64,000 nucleotides of DNA from Streptomyces echinatus (GTDB lineage: Bacteria; Actinomycetota; Actinomycetes; Streptomycetales; Streptomycetaceae). Shown here piece by piece: positions 8,153 through 17,071 of the stretch (the stretch's first letter is position 1; every line of letters begins with the position of its first letter). Under the pieces are notes generated by a model. It made no database searches. It saw only the letters and a program-made list of their open reading frames with translations, and had not been told where the DNA came from. The stretch is taken from the NCBI RefSeq assembly GCF_014203595.1, contig NZ_JACHJK010000017.1, forward strand, positions 112,102-176,101, in the 5' to 3' direction. The translations under genes were made by a program, and so were the position numbers.

Positions 8153-8545
8153 ATGAGTGAAGCCCCCGACCCCGAGGTCGTGGAGCTGGCGACCAAGATC
8201 TTCGATCTGGCCCGGCAGGGGCAGACCGAGGCGCTCGTGGCGTATGTCGACGCGGGTGTTCCGGCCGACCTCACCAACGACCGCGGCGACTCCCTGGTGA
8301 TGCTCGCCGCCTACCACGGTCACGCCGACGCGGTGCGCGCGCTGCTCGCCCGCGGGGCGGCGGCGAACCAGATCAACGACCGGGGCCAGACCCCGCTCGC
8401 GGGCGCCGTCTTCAAGGGTGAGACGGACGTCATCAAGGCCCTCCTGGAGGGCGGAGCCGATCCTTCCGCGGGCATGCCGTCGGCCGTCGACACGGCCCGG
8501 ATGTTCGCCAAGACGGAACTGCTGGAGCTGTTCGGAACACACTGA
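8153..8545 (+). CDS. Ankyrin-repeat protein
   Basis: A 130-residue protein made mostly of ankyrin repeats: a capping helix pair, then repeats around GDSLVMLAAYHGHADAVRALLARGA and GQTPLAGAVFKGETDVIKALLEGGADP, with the usual TPL and LL-GA signatures slightly degenerate. No signal peptide or catalytic motif. Such proteins act by binding other proteins; the partner is unknown. The ATG at 8153 is preceded by AAGGAGAGG; the spacing is on the long side (about 12-14 nt), and an in-frame GTG at 8129 would add eight residues. A longer frame from 7982 has no supporting site. Confidence 0.85.
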   Translation: MSEAPDPEVVELATKIFDLARQGQTEALVAYVDAGVPADLTNDRGDSLVMLAAYHGHADAVRALLARGAAANQINDRGQTPLAGAVFKGETDVIKALLEGGADPSAGMPSAVDTARMFAKTELLELFGTH

Positions 8546-8690
8546 ACCACGTGTCCTGACCAGGTACGACACAGATAACGGGGGAGGCGGTAAAGGGCCG
8601 CCGGAAATACGGTCGCGGCAGCACACAGCGCGGGTCATCATGACGTCGTGATTCACGGACGCGATGGCTGGGCAGGTGTTGCCGCACCGC

Positions 8691-8711
8691 GCGGACCGTG
8701 ACGCGGTCCGC
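8691..8711. other. Stem-loop upstream of leader-peptide ORF
   Basis: Perfect 8-bp stem GCGGACCG/CGGTCCGC with a 5-nt loop TGACG in the 300-bp gap 8546-8845. It ends 28 nt before the small ORF at 8740. It may be the terminator of the ankyrin gene (146 nt after its stop) or an RNA element ahead of the leader peptide. Confidence 0.4.
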
Positions 8712-8739
8712 ATGGGCCACCGACGAGAGGCAGAGAGAG

Positions 8740-8799
8740 ATGGTCTACAGCAAGCAAGAGACGGCGGGCGCTCCGACGTTGTGTCACGCGGCCAGGTAA
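8740..8799 (+). CDS. Putative 19-residue leader peptide
   Basis: A tiny ORF with a purine-rich ribosome site (GAGAGGCAGAGAGAG) directly before the ATG. The encoded peptide is MVYSKQETAGAPTLCHAAR, ending in TAA 46 nt before the HEAT-repeat gene start. The clear initiation signal, the unusual non-Streptomyces-like TAA stop and its position suggest a translated leader. I recall similar peptides annotated as putative leader peptides in Streptomyces, but cannot verify this here. It could be an attenuation or ribosome-sensing leader for the gene behind it. Confidence 0.5.
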   Translation: MVYSKQETAGAPTLCHAAR

Positions 8800-8845
8800 T
8801 GCGTGTTTCCCGGTTGCGTCGACGCTTGATGTGAGGCTGTTTCCC

Positions 8846-10264
8846 ATGTTCGATCCGGTCATAGCGCCCAGCGGTACGCTGCTCGGGCTGCTCCAGCGCG
8901 GCCGTGGCGACGGCACGCTGCACGCGCTCACCGCCCCGCGCGCCGAAGCGCTCGCGGCCCTCAACCACTGTGTGCTGCGCGATCCCCGCCACGACTGGCA
9001 GGTGGAGAACCGCTCCCTGTACTACGCGCGGCTCTACCTCGACCTGAACGGCGAGCTGGACGCCGTCGAGGCGCACCTGTTCGCCGCCGAGGACGTCCTC
9101 GACACCGAGGAGTCCCGCACCGGCCTGGCCCTGGCGGTCCTCGGGCACCTCGCCTCCTACGGCAGGCGGGACGCCCTGGAACTGCTGCGCAGGTACGCCG
9201 CGCACGGTTCCAACTGGGCCTGGGCCCTGGACGAGCTGGCCCTGCGGGACGACGACGCGGGCCTGCGCGCCCTCGCCGCCCCCGTCCTGGCCCGTTTCAC
9301 CACCGACGCCGAGGGCGAGGCCGAGCTGGCCGCCGCCGTGCGCGACGCCTTCGAGCCACGGCCCTGGCGGCTGTGGGCCGACGACCCGCGCCCGTCGGTC
9401 GCCACGCGGGTGCGTGCCGCCCAGGAGGCCGGCTGCTTCGACCGCTGGCAGCGGCAGATGCGTCCCACCGGGCCCCGCCCGGGCTGGAGCGTCCGCGCCG
9501 TCTTCGAGTGGGCCCAGCAGGGCATGGAGCGCGGTGCCGCCCTCCATGTGCCCGCCGCCCGCTGTCTGGCCGCCGTGGCCGGCCCCGAGGACCGGCCCGA
9601 GATCCTCCAGGCCGCCAGGACCGGCATCGACGGAGCCCGCTGCACCGCTCTGCGCTACCTCGCCGACAGCGACGACCCAGGCGCCCTCGACCTGATCGAG
9701 GCCGCGGTCGCCGACGGCACGACGGCCGTCGTGGAGGCGGCCGTCGACGCCTTCGAACGGATGCGCGGTGTCGCCGCCGTCGACCGCGCCCGCGGCTGGG
9801 CCCAGCGCCCCGACGTGCTCGGCGCCGCCGCCGGCCGCATGCTCGCCTGCCGGGGCGGCGCCCGGGACCGCGACCTCGTCCTCGCCGCCCTCCGCGAGGC
9901 CGTGCGCGGCGAGGGACCCGACGCGGCCACCCTGTGGACCCTGGTCGACGGGACCGGACGCCTCGGCATCGCCTGCGCGGCCCCCGTCCTGCGGCACGTC
10001 TACCGCGAGACGGCCTCCTCCCACCTCCGCGGCCGCGCCGCCCGCGCGCTGGCCGCCACCGACCCCTCCTTCGCCACCGGCTTCGCCGTCGAGTGCCTGT
10101 GGGACTGCGAGGAGACCACCCGCGAGATCGCCGCCCGGCACGCCGAGACCGGTGACACCCGGGTCGTGGAGCGCCTGCGCCGCCTGGCCGCCGACCCTGC
10201 CGAGGAGGACGAGGTGCAGACGGCGGTCCGCAGCCGCTTCGGACCCGACGCGACGCTCGGCTGA
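8846..10264 (+). CDS. HEAT-repeat/PBS-lyase-type repeat protein
   Basis: A 472-residue, almost entirely alpha-helical protein with recurring HEAT-like units (for example ALNHCVLRDPRHDWQVENR, ALELLRRYAAHGSNWAWALDEL, AALHVPAARCLAAV, GARCTALRYLADSDDPGALDLIEAAV, RTTREIAARHAET). No membrane segment or catalytic motif. Typically a protein-protein scaffold; the partner is unknown. I prefer ATG 8846 (after GTGAGG, 10 nt away) to the in-frame GTG at 8831. It lies behind the 19-residue leader ORF. Conserved hypothetical in appearance; the repeat class is secure, function is not. Confidence 0.8.
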   Translation: MFDPVIAPSGTLLGLLQRGRGDGTLHALTAPRAEALAALNHCVLRDPRHDWQVENRSLYYARLYLDLNGELDAVEAHLFAAEDVLDTEESRTGLALAVLGHLASYGRRDALELLRRYAAHGSNWAWALDELALRDDDAGLRALAAPVLARFTTDAEGEAELAAAVRDAFEPRPWRLWADDPRPSVATRVRAAQEAGCFDRWQRQMRPTGPRPGWSVRAVFEWAQQGMERGAALHVPAARCLAAVAGPEDRPEILQAARTGIDGARCTALRYLADSDDPGALDLIEAAVADGTTAVVEAAVDAFERMRGVAAVDRARGWAQRPDVLGAAAGRMLACRGGARDRDLVLAALREAVRGEGPDAATLWTLVDGTGRLGIACAAPVLRHVYRETASSHLRGRAARALAATDPSFATGFAVECLWDCEETTREIAARHAETGDTRVVERLRRLAADPAEEDEVQTAVRSRFGPDATLG

Positions 10265-10266
10265 AC

Positions 10267-10330
10267 CACGCACCGGCGCGGCCACGCACCGGCGCGGCCA
10301 CGCACCGGCGCGGCCACCCACCGGCGGGGC
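10267..10330. repeat. 16-bp tandem repeat, four copies
   Basis: Three exact copies of CACGCACCGGCGCGGC (10267-10314) and a fourth with two changes (10315-10330), starting 3 nt after the HEAT-gene stop codon. A further degenerate GGGCCGCACAC series follows. Likely slippage-prone noncoding DNA. Confidence 0.9.
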
Positions 10331-10407
10331 CGCACACCCAGGGCCGCACACCGGCCGGGCCCTGAGCGGGCCGAGCCCGCGCCGGCCGGTCCGCACCCGC
10401 ACATCCG

Positions 10408-10431
10408 GCCCGGGCGGACGACCGCCCGGGC
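10408..10431 (+). terminator. GC-rich hairpin after HEAT-repeat gene
   Basis: Perfect 10-bp stem GCCCGGGCGG/CCGCCCGGGC with a 4-nt loop ACGA. It is the strongest hairpin between the HEAT gene and the glycosyltransferase cassette, so it probably terminates the former. Confidence 0.55.
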
Positions 10432-10450
10432 GGTGAACACCGGGTGACTC

Positions 10451-10485
10451 GCAGGTCAGGCGGCCATGACGGCAGCCTGACCTGC
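10451..10485. promoter_or_regulatory. 11-bp inverted repeat upstream of glycosyltransferase cassette
   Basis: GCAGGTCAGGC (10451-10461) pairs exactly with GCCTGACCTGC (10475-10485) around a 13-nt loop, 91 nt before the first glycosyltransferase start. It may be an operator or a second terminator. No other signal was recognised between it and 10575. Confidence 0.4.
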
Positions 10486-10575
10486 TCGGGTGGGCAGCCA
10501 TACGCTCATGGGACGTTCCCCGCGCGGAAAGATCGAAGTCGACGCGGGCACGTCCGGCGCGGCGACAACACCCGT

Positions 10576-11703
10576 ATGCGTGTCGTCATCGTGACCGAAT
10601 CCTTTCCCCCCGATGTGAACGGCGTGGCCCACTGCGCGCTCCAGACCGCCCGGCACCTCGTAGATCGCGGTCACCATCCGCTCGTCGTCGCCCCCGCTCC
10701 CGCTCCCGGCAGCCGCCCGGACACGGACGCCCCGTGCCCGGTCGTCCGGATCCCCTCCCTCCCGCTCCCCGGCTATCCCCAGGTCCGCGTCGCCCTGCCC
10801 AGCCGGCGCCTGGCCGCGGCCCTCGTCTCGCACCGCCCCGACGTGGTCCACCTGGCCAGCCCCTTCGTCCTCGGCGTCCGCGGCATGGCGGCCGCCGCCC
10901 GGCTCGGCACCCCCGCCGTCGCCGTCTACCAGACCGACCTGGCCGGATACGCGCGTACCTACATGGGCGCAGGAGAGGCCGCCGCCTGGCGGCGGATCCG
11001 CTCCGTGCACGCCGCCGCCGACCGCACCCTGGCCCCCTCCAGCGCCGCTCAGTCGGACCTGGAGGCGCACGGCGTACCGCGGGTGCGGTTGTGGCCGCGC
11101 GGCGTGGACACCGCACGTTTCCGGCCAGAACACCGCGACGAGGCGCTGCGCCGCGAACTCGCCCCGAACGGTGAACTGATCGTCGGCTACGTCGGCCGGC
11201 TCGCCCCCGAGAAACACGTCGGACTCCTCTCCGGAGTCTGCGGGCTGCCCGGCCTGCGGCTCGTGGTCGTGGGCGACGGTCCGAGCCAGGCGCACCTGAC
11301 CGAGGCCCTGCCCGGCGCCACCTTCCTGGGCCGCCGCACCGGCGACGAGCTGGCCCGGATCTTCGCCTCGCTGGACCTGTTCGTCCACACCGGACCCTTC
11401 GAGACCTTCTGCCAGACCGTCCAGGAGGCCATGGCCAGCGGTGTCCCGGTGGTCGCGCCCGCCGCCGGCGGCCCGCTCGACCTGGTCGCCCACGGCCGCA
11501 CCGGCCTGCTCGTCCCGCCGTGCGACGCCACCGCCGTCCAGGAGGCCGTCCGGGCCCTGGCCGCCGATCCCGCGCGGCGGGCCGCGTACGGCGCCGCCGC
11601 CCGCGCCATGGTCGAGGGCCGCACCTGGGCCGCGGTCGGGGACCAGCTGATCGCCCACTACGACGACGTTCTCGCGACCCGGAAGACGGCGGTGGCGGCA
11701 TGA
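10576..11703 (+). CDS. Glycosyltransferase, GT4 type (mannosyltransferase-like)
   Basis: A 375-residue GT-B glycosyltransferase. The N-terminal Rossmann half begins MRVVIVTESFPPDVNGVAHCALQTARHL, where the glycine-rich PPDVNGVA loop is typical of GDP-mannose-dependent mannosyltransferases of the MgtA/PimB group in actinobacteria. The C-terminal half holds GYVGRLAPEKHVGLL and the nucleotide-sugar motif FETFCQTVQEAMASGVPVVA (E-x7-E). No membrane helix; it likely acts at the cytoplasmic face of the membrane on a lipid acceptor. The start is the first Met before the conserved strand; the ribosome site is weak. It overlaps the next gene by ATGA. Exact donor and acceptor cannot be read from the sequence. 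Confidence 0.88.
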   Translation: MRVVIVTESFPPDVNGVAHCALQTARHLVDRGHHPLVVAPAPAPGSRPDTDAPCPVVRIPSLPLPGYPQVRVALPSRRLAAALVSHRPDVVHLASPFVLGVRGMAAAARLGTPAVAVYQTDLAGYARTYMGAGEAAAWRRIRSVHAAADRTLAPSSAAQSDLEAHGVPRVRLWPRGVDTARFRPEHRDEALRRELAPNGELIVGYVGRLAPEKHVGLLSGVCGLPGLRLVVVGDGPSQAHLTEALPGATFLGRRTGDELARIFASLDLFVHTGPFETFCQTVQEAMASGVPVVAPAAGGPLDLVAHGRTGLLVPPCDATAVQEAVRALAADPARRAAYGAAARAMVEGRTWAAVGDQLIAHYDDVLATRKTAVAA

Positions 11704-12875
11704 CCGGAGCATCCCTGCGCATCGTCCGCCTCGCCAACTTCGTCGCCCCCGCCTCCGGCGGCCTGCGCACCGCCCTGCGCGAACTCGGCAGGGGCTTCCG
11801 CGCGGCCGGCCACGAACCCGTCCTGATAGTGCCGGGCGAACGGCACACCGACCACGACACCGAGCAGGGCCGCGTCATCACCCTGCCCGGCCCGCTGCTG
11901 CCCGGCACCGGCGGCTACCGCGTCCTCACCGACAAGCGGCGCGTGGCCGCCCTGCTGGAGGAGCTGGCCCCGGACCGCCTGGAGGTCTCCGACCGGACCA
12001 CCCTGCGCTGGACCGGCCGCTGGGCCCGCCGCGCGCGCGTGCCCGCGATGATGGTCTCCCACGAGACCACCGACGGCGTGCTGCGCACCTGGGGACTGCC
12101 CGAGCAGCTCGCCCGGCGCGCCGCCGACTCCCTCAACACCCGCACCGCGCACGTCTACTCGCGCGTGGTGTGCACCACCGAGTTCGCCGAGCGCGAGTTC
12201 GTGCGCATCGGCGCGCGCAACGTCGTACGCGCCCCTCTCGGGGTCGACCTGATGGAACGCCACCCCGCTCTGCGCGACCCCGGCCTGCGTGCCCGCTACG
12301 CGCGCGCGGACGAGGAGCTGCTCGTGATGGCCTCCCGGCTGTCGGTCGAGAAGCGCCCCGGCACGGCCCTGGACGCCCTGGAGGCGCTGCTGCGCCGCCG
12401 ACGGCGGGCGGTGCTCGTGGTCGCCGGGGACGGGCCGCTGCGGGCCCGGCTGGAGCAGCGGGCACGGGACCGCGGGCTCCCCGTGACCTTCCTGGGGCAC
12501 GTCTCCGACCGGGCCGCCCTCGGCGCGCTGCAGGCGTCCGCCGACGTGTGCCTCGCGCCCGGCCCCGCCGAGACCTTCGGACTGGCCGCACTGGAGGCCA
12601 TGGCGTGCGGCACGCCCGTGGTGGCGAGCGCCTCCTCGGCACTGACCGAGGTCATCGGGTCCGCCGGGGCCACCGCGAACGACACCGGAGAGGCGTTCGC
12701 GGACGCCGTGGAGCGGCTCCTGGACCGCGGTACGGCCGAGCGGCGGGATGCGGCACGCGCGCGTGCGGAGTGCTTCGGCTGGGGAGCCGCCGTGGAGGCG
12801 TTCCTGACGGCCCACGACGCCGAGGTCCTGCGCCGCGCCGGCGGCCGTCCCGCCGTGCCGGAGGCCGCGGCATGA
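11700..12875 (+). CDS. Glycosyltransferase, GT4 type
   Basis: A 391-residue GT-B enzyme. It has an N-terminal segment LRIVRLANFVAPASGGLRTALRELG, a central MVSHETTDGVLRTWG acceptor-side loop, then MASRLSVEKRPGTALDAL, VVAGDGPLRARLE and the E-x7-E motif ETFGLAALEAMACGTPVVAS in the C-terminal half. The start ATG overlaps the preceding stop as ATGA, so it is translationally coupled to the first glycosyltransferase. It ends in the same ATGA arrangement with the GDSL gene. The pair suggests successive sugar additions to one acceptor, with the GDSL hydrolase acting on the product (inference). Confidence 0.88.
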   Translation: MTGASLRIVRLANFVAPASGGLRTALRELGRGFRAAGHEPVLIVPGERHTDHDTEQGRVITLPGPLLPGTGGYRVLTDKRRVAALLEELAPDRLEVSDRTTLRWTGRWARRARVPAMMVSHETTDGVLRTWGLPEQLARRAADSLNTRTAHVYSRVVCTTEFAEREFVRIGARNVVRAPLGVDLMERHPALRDPGLRARYARADEELLVMASRLSVEKRPGTALDALEALLRRRRRAVLVVAGDGPLRARLEQRARDRGLPVTFLGHVSDRAALGALQASADVCLAPGPAETFGLAALEAMACGTPVVASASSALTEVIGSAGATANDTGEAFADAVERLLDRGTAERRDAARARAECFGWGAAVEAFLTAHDAEVLRRAGGRPAVPEAAA

Positions 12876-14044
12876 GACCCGTCCGCTTCGTGTCCCTCGG
12901 GGACTCGCTGACCGAGGGCGTGGGCGACCCGGTCGGTGCGGGATGGCGGGGCTGGGCCGCGCTGCTGGCGTCCTCCCTCACCGAGGACGGCGAGCAGGTA
13001 CGGTTCACCAACCTCGCGGTCAGCGGGGCACAGACCCGGGACGTGCTGGAACGGCAGACGCCGGCCGCCCTGGAGCTGCGCCCCGACCTGGTGTCCGTGG
13101 TCGTCGGGGTCAACGACACCCTGCGCCGCACCTTCGACATCCACGCCGTGGCCGCCCGCCTCGACCAGGTCTATGCGGCCTTCGCCCGCCAGGGCGCCAC
13201 CCTGCTCACCGCCTGTCTGCCCGACCCCGGGGCGATGCTCGGGCTCCCGGACGCCCTGGCCCGTCCGCTGGCCCGCCGGCAGCGGGCGGTCAACGACGTC
13301 GTCCACGCGCTGTCCGACCGCCACGGCGCCGTCCACCTGCACGCGGCGGACGGGATCTGGGTCACCGACCGCACGCTGTGGAGCGCGGACCGGCTGCACC
13401 CGGGCGAGCGCGGTCACCGGCAGCTGGCCGCCCGCTGCCACGCGCTGCTCGTCGAAGCGGGCCGGGCGACCGGACAACCCCCCTCGCCCGAGCCGGAGTT
13501 CCCCGCACCGACCCGCACGGCGAGCCTGTGGTGGCTGGCCACGGCCGGGACCGGCTGGGTGGTGCGGCGCTGCAACGACCTGCTGCCGCAGCTGCTGCGC
13601 CTCGCCGCCGACGAGCTGCACCACCGCGCCCGCGGCATCGGCGCCCGCCTGGACCTGCGCGCGTCGGCGGACGTCTCCGCGGCCCTCGCGGCCCTGCCGA
13701 CGGCCCCCGGAGCCGATGCCGGGGCACACCGGTGCCGCACCGGCGAGCGCGCGGCCGAACCGGAACGGACGGCCTTCGAAGCCGGGCCGGAACAGGCGGC
13801 CTCCGAAGCCGTGCCGGTGCAGCGGTGCCGGACCGGTGAGCAGGTGGCCGGGCCGGAGGAGGTGCTCGCGGCCGTGCCGGTGCGGCGGTGCCGCGCCGGC
13901 GGGAGCGCGGAGGCGCCGGAGCAGGACGCCGAGGCCGTCGGGGCTCAGCGCCGCCGCACCGGCACGAACCGGACCGGGGTGCCCGGCAGCGCCTGTGCGG
14001 CGGGCGGCAGGTCGCCGGCGCGGACCACTGCGATCACCGGGTAG
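12872..14044 (+). CDS. SGNH/GDSL-family hydrolase with odd C-terminal tail
   Basis: A 390-residue protein. The first 200 residues are an SGNH esterase/lipase: block I GDSLTEG (about residues 9-15) with nucleophile S11, block III GVND (about residues 76-79), and DRLHPGERGH with the catalytic Asp-His. No signal peptide. Residues about 285-390 are a low-complexity tail with three HRCRTGE-like repeats (HRCRTGERA, QRCRTGEQV, RRCRAGG) rich in Glu, Ala and Pro. The last 100 bp read over the 3' end of the convergent pxpC gene, so the tail may be a reading-through extension and not a selected domain. ATGA coupling to the glycosyltransferase upstream. Confidence 0.82.
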   Translation: MRPVRFVSLGDSLTEGVGDPVGAGWRGWAALLASSLTEDGEQVRFTNLAVSGAQTRDVLERQTPAALELRPDLVSVVVGVNDTLRRTFDIHAVAARLDQVYAAFARQGATLLTACLPDPGAMLGLPDALARPLARRQRAVNDVVHALSDRHGAVHLHAADGIWVTDRTLWSADRLHPGERGHRQLAARCHALLVEAGRATGQPPSPEPEFPAPTRTASLWWLATAGTGWVVRRCNDLLPQLLRLAADELHHRARGIGARLDLRASADVSAALAALPTAPGADAGAHRCRTGERAAEPERTAFEAGPEQAASEAVPVQRCRTGEQVAGPEEVLAAVPVRRCRAGGSAEAPEQDAEAVGAQRRRTGTNRTGVPGSACAAGGRSPARTTAITG

Positions 14045-14814
14045 CCGCCGGTGGTCGGATGGTCCGCCAGGAACACCACCGGGCGCCCGTCCGGCGGCAC
14101 CTGCACGGCGCCGAGCACCATGCCCTCGCTGGGGAGTTCACCGGGCCGGGCCCGCTCCAGGGCGGGCCCCTCGGTGCGCAGGCCGATGCGGTTGCTCGCG
14201 GCGGAGACCCGGTACGCGCGCGTGCTGAGGTCCCGGACCGCCCGTGCCGTGAACCAGTCGGCGCGCGGCCCCAGGGTGACCCGGAGCACGAGTTCGGCGG
14301 GCGGACGCGGCTGCGGCACACCGTCCACGCGCGCGGGCGGCCCGGCCGGGGCGCCCAGCGGCAGCACCATGCCGTCCGCGAGCGGGGCCGGGCCCAGGCC
14401 GGACAGCAGGTCGGTGGCACGGCTGCCGAGGACCGGCTCGGCGGCGATGCCGCCGGAGACGGCCACATAGCCGCGCACACCGGCCGTGGCGGCGCCCACC
14501 TCCAGGAGCTCGCCCGCCGGTACCACGACCGGGGCGCCCCAGGCGGCCGGGCGTCCGCCGACCGTCACCGGACAGGGCGCACCGCCGACCGCGACGCGCA
14601 CCATGGAACGAGGGCGCAGCGCACAGCCGTCGAGGGTGGTCTCCAGGACGGCGGCGTCCGGCGGATTGCCGACGAGCCGGTTCACCAGAGCGGCGGCGGA
14701 CGGGTCGAGCGCTCCGGAGCGGGGCACACCGAGATGCGCGTAGCCCGGCCGTCCACGGTCCTGCACGGTGGTCAGGGCCCCGGCCCGCACCACGAGGAGC
14801 GCACGGTCGGTCAC
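13945..14814 (-). CDS. pxpC: 5-oxoprolinase subunit PxpC (biotin-dependent carboxylase-like)
   Basis: A 289-residue KipA/PxpC protein, carrying the AHS2 fold. Visible motifs: LTTVQDRGRPGYAHLGVPRSGALDP at the N-terminus and LADHPTTGGYPVIAVV near the C-terminus, both family hallmarks. PxpA, PxpB and PxpC together hydrolyse 5-oxo-L-proline to L-glutamate with ATP in the cytoplasm. GTG start overlaps the pxpB stop as GTGA. The 3' end overlaps the GDSL gene by 100 bp on the other strand. Confidence 0.93.
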   Translation of the reverse strand: MTDRALLVVRAGALTTVQDRGRPGYAHLGVPRSGALDPSAAALVNRLVGNPPDAAVLETTLDGCALRPRSMVRVAVGGAPCPVTVGGRPAAWGAPVVVPAGELLEVGAATAGVRGYVAVSGGIAAEPVLGSRATDLLSGLGPAPLADGMVLPLGAPAGPPARVDGVPQPRPPAELVLRVTLGPRADWFTARAVRDLSTRAYRVSAASNRIGLRTEGPALERARPGELPSEGMVLGAVQVPPDGRPVVFLADHPTTGGYPVIAVVRAGDLPPAAQALPGTPVRFVPVRRR

Positions 14815-15424
14815 GCGCCCTCCACCGGTACGAACCGCACACGTGTCCCCGGCGCCAGCAGCGCGGCCGGCACGCGCGCGTGGTCCCAGAGGACCGCGTC
14901 CGTCGTGCCGATCAGCTGCCAGCCGCCCGGCGAGGAGCGCGGGTACACGCCCGTGTACGGCCCGGCCAGCGCCACGGCACCCGCGGGGACCGCCGTGCGC
15001 GGGGTGGCGCGGCGCGGGACGTCGTAGCGGTCCGGCAGCCCGGTGAGGTAGCCGAAGCCGGGGGCGAAGCCGCAGAAGGCCACCGTGAACTCGGTGCCGG
15101 CGTGGATGCGGACCGCCTCCCGCTCGGTCACCCCCCAGTGCGCGGCGACCGCCGCGAGGTCCGGGCCGTCGTAGCGCACGGGGAGTTCGATCAGCGCACG
15201 CGCGCGTGCGGTCGATTCCGGCACCTGAGCGGCGGTCAGTTCCGCCGCCCAGCGGGCCGGGTCGGCCAGGCCGTCGAGCAGCACCGTGCGGGCCGCCGGG
15301 ACGATCTCACGGACGGCGAGCGCGCCCGCCGCGCGGCGGCGCAGCAGCTCCGCGTGCAGATCCCGCGCCTCCGCGCCGGAGGACACCTCGACGAGCAGCG
15401 CGTCGTCGCCGACGAGGAGCGCCC

Positions 15425-15428
<4 letters not shown>
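14811..15428 (-). CDS. pxpB: 5-oxoprolinase subunit PxpB
   Basis: A 205-residue KipI/PxpB protein (AHS1 fold). The hallmark segment is FCGFAPGFGYLTGLPDRYDVPRRATPRTAVPAGAVALAG followed by YPRSSPGGWQLIG. The longer open frame upstream is only a shadow of pxpA; the true GTG start at 15426-15428 overlaps the pxpA stop as GTGA. Works with PxpA and PxpC. Confidence 0.93.
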
Positions 15429-16183
<755 letters not shown>

Positions 16184-16231
16184 GGTGTTCTCGTGTCTCC
16201 GGTTCTCGTGGGAATTCCGGGCGGGCCGGAC

Positions 16232-17071
16232 TCAGCCGACGCCGGCCAGCCGGTACTGCTCGTCGCGGGCGTCGGTCAGGAACATCCGACCCGGTGCGTG
16301 CGTGATCGCGAACGGCGGCCGGGAGGCCGTCACGGCCGCCTGCGGAGTCACCCCGCAGGCCCAGAACACCGGGATGTCGCCGTCGGCGAGGGCGACCGGG
16401 TCCCCGAAGTCGGGCCGGTCCAGGTCCTCGATGCCGAGGGCCGCGGGGTCCCCGCAGTGCACCGGGCCGCCGTGCACGGCCGGCAGCAGACTGCTCTCCC
16501 GGATCGCGGCACCCAGATGCTCGGGCGGCACCGGACGCATGGACACGACCATCGGCCCGCGCAGCCGGCCCGCCTCCCGGCAGGCCCGGCCGGTCACGTA
16601 CATCGGCACGTTCCGGCCCTGCTCGACATGCCGGATCGGCACGCCCGCCCGGGCCAGCGCCCACTCGAAGGTGAAGCTGCAGCCGAGCAGGAACGACACC
16701 AGGTCGTCTCGCCAGTACGCGCGCGCGTCCGTGGGTTCGTCCACCAGCTCGCCGTCCTGCCACACCCGGTAGCGCGGCAGGTCGGTGCGCAGGTCGGCGC
16801 CCTCGGCGAGGACGGTCCGCGGGGAGCCGGCGTCCGTGACGTCGAGCACGGGGCAGGGCTTGGGGTTGCGCTGGCAGAACAGCAGCATGTCGTAGGCCCA
16901 GTCGGCGGGCACCGCGATCAGGTTGGCCTGCGTGTGGCCCGCCGCGACCCCGGCGGTGGGTCCGGCCAGGCCCTCGCGGAAACGGGCCCGCGCGGCTTTC
17001 GGGCTCCACGCGTGCGCGTGGGCGTCGACGGTGAGGACGGGACGGTCGCCGCTACGGTTCACCCCGGTCAC
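16232..17071 (-). CDS. DUF1445 putative hydro-lyase (D-glutamate cyclase-like)
   Basis: A 279-residue protein of the DUF1445 hydro-lyase family. Typical blocks: GPTAGVAAGHTQANLIAVP, the central FLLGCSFTFEWAL, RNVPMYVTG, GPMVVSMRPVP, and CGVTPQAAV near the C-terminus. The family is related to part of mammalian DGLUCY, which interconverts D-glutamate and 5-oxo-D-proline. Placed between a transporter and pxpABC, it may supply or consume a 5-oxoproline-related compound; this is inference from position. The GTG start at 17069-17071 overlaps the transporter stop as GTGA. A 48-nt gap separates it from pxpA. Confidence 0.88.
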   Translation of the reverse strand: MTGVNRSGDRPVLTVDAHAHAWSPKAARARFREGLAGPTAGVAAGHTQANLIAVPADWAYDMLLFCQRNPKPCPVLDVTDAGSPRTVLAEGADLRTDLPRYRVWQDGELVDEPTDARAYWRDDLVSFLLGCSFTFEWALARAGVPIRHVEQGRNVPMYVTGRACREAGRLRGPMVVSMRPVPPEHLGAAIRESSLLPAVHGGPVHCGDPAALGIEDLDRPDFGDPVALADGDIPVFWACGVTPQAAVTASRPPFAITHAPGRMFLTDARDEQYRLAGVG

